The notes below the pieces were generated by a model that was given only the letters and a program-made list of their open reading frames with translations, did no database searches and was not told the DNA's origin. Of a stretch of 64,000 bases of DNA, positions 63,601 through 64,000 are shown piece by piece. The DNA is from Setophaga petechia (taxonomy: Eukaryota; Chordata; Aves; Passeriformes; Parulidae): the NCBI GenBank assembly GCA_024362935.1, contig JANCRA010000019.1:278001-342000 (forward strand). The letters run 5' to 3'. The translations under genes and the position numbers were made by a program. The stretch's first letter is position 1. Every line of letters begins with the position of its first letter.

Positions 63601-64000
63601 CTGTTGAAGGGGGTTAGTGAACCCAGAACACCTTTATACATAGCTGCCATACTAGGCGCTTGACAAATATCACACAGTTACCACAATATCTCTGTAGACA
63701 GAAGTTAATGCTTCCCATGAAGGTTTTTCTGTCTTCTGCAATAATTTTTGTTTGCTCCATCGCACTTAGAGCAAGGTGGTGATCAGTGTTAAAATTCAGT
63801 GTTGATCCCTTGTTTGCAAGTAAAAAACCACCCAGCTGAGGAGTGAATTTGCACTTTCAGAAGTGGAATTCAGCTTTCTTCTGGTCCCCAAGTGAGCAAT
63901 GAGGAAACAAATGTCACATTGTAAAATTAATCTGAATTAACTGACTTGATTCTCTTCTCACTTAAAGGAGACAGATTTAAAGGGGACTGTTCTTGTCCTT
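57681..64000 (+). other. TAF4B: TAF4B intron 1 (partial)
   Basis: The first ~220 bases are still CpG island. The remainder is ordinary mixed sequence to the right edge. The expected exon 2 (beginning with residues like TVLIKSNSGP) was not found, so the intron is at least 6.3 kb. No other gene was recognised. Confidence 0.8.

Noticed and set aside
1..64000. tRNA, rRNA, CRISPR or bacterial operon structure
   Set aside because: Nothing of the kind was seen; the window has the layout of a vertebrate nuclear locus.

Overview
This 64 kb window is nuclear DNA from a bird. The evidence is spliced vertebrate genes with CpG-island promoters, several CR1-type LINE fragments, and LTRs with the start and end typical of avian endogenous retroviruses. 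No bacterial, rRNA, tRNA or CRISPR feature was seen. The gene order SS18 (minus), PSMA8 position, TAF4B (plus) matches the order I recall for human 18q11.2.

Left part (1-38,200): SS18, a BAF (SWI/SNF) chromatin-remodelling subunit, lies on the minus strand. Nine coding exons can be placed to the base, from the ATG at 38,200 down to exon 9 at 2,668. All have GT-AG junctions and compatible phases. The last two exons (10 and 11) and the 3' UTR lie beyond the left edge. The introns are AT-rich and hold two CR1 fragments (in introns 5 and 4) and three solo-type LTRs (in introns 4, 3 and 1). A GC-rich CpG island covers exon 1 and the promoter (about 37,540-38,760).

Middle (38,760-56,700): no intact gene was recognised. 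It contains CR1 fragments, a near-perfect 269 bp tandem duplication (about 41,647-42,185) and the most notable item, a decayed, still exon-structured remnant of PSMA8 at about 47,230-52,399 on the plus strand. PSMA8 encodes the testis-specific proteasome alpha-4 subunit (alpha4s). Exons 2, 6, 7 and 8 are recognisable in the right order and strand. They carry a short deletion, a one-base frameshift, a nonsense codon and a probable lost splice acceptor. Exons 3 and 5 have weaker candidates, and exons 1 and 4 were not found. This reads as a unitary pseudogene: the gene died in place rather than arriving as a retrocopy.

Right part (56,700-64,000): a second CpG island carries exon 1 of TAF4B, a germline-enriched TFIID subunit, with ATG 57,419 and donor after 57,680. 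The rest of the window is TAF4B intron 1. SS18 and TAF4B both regulate transcription but are not known to work as a unit; their proximity is conserved synteny.
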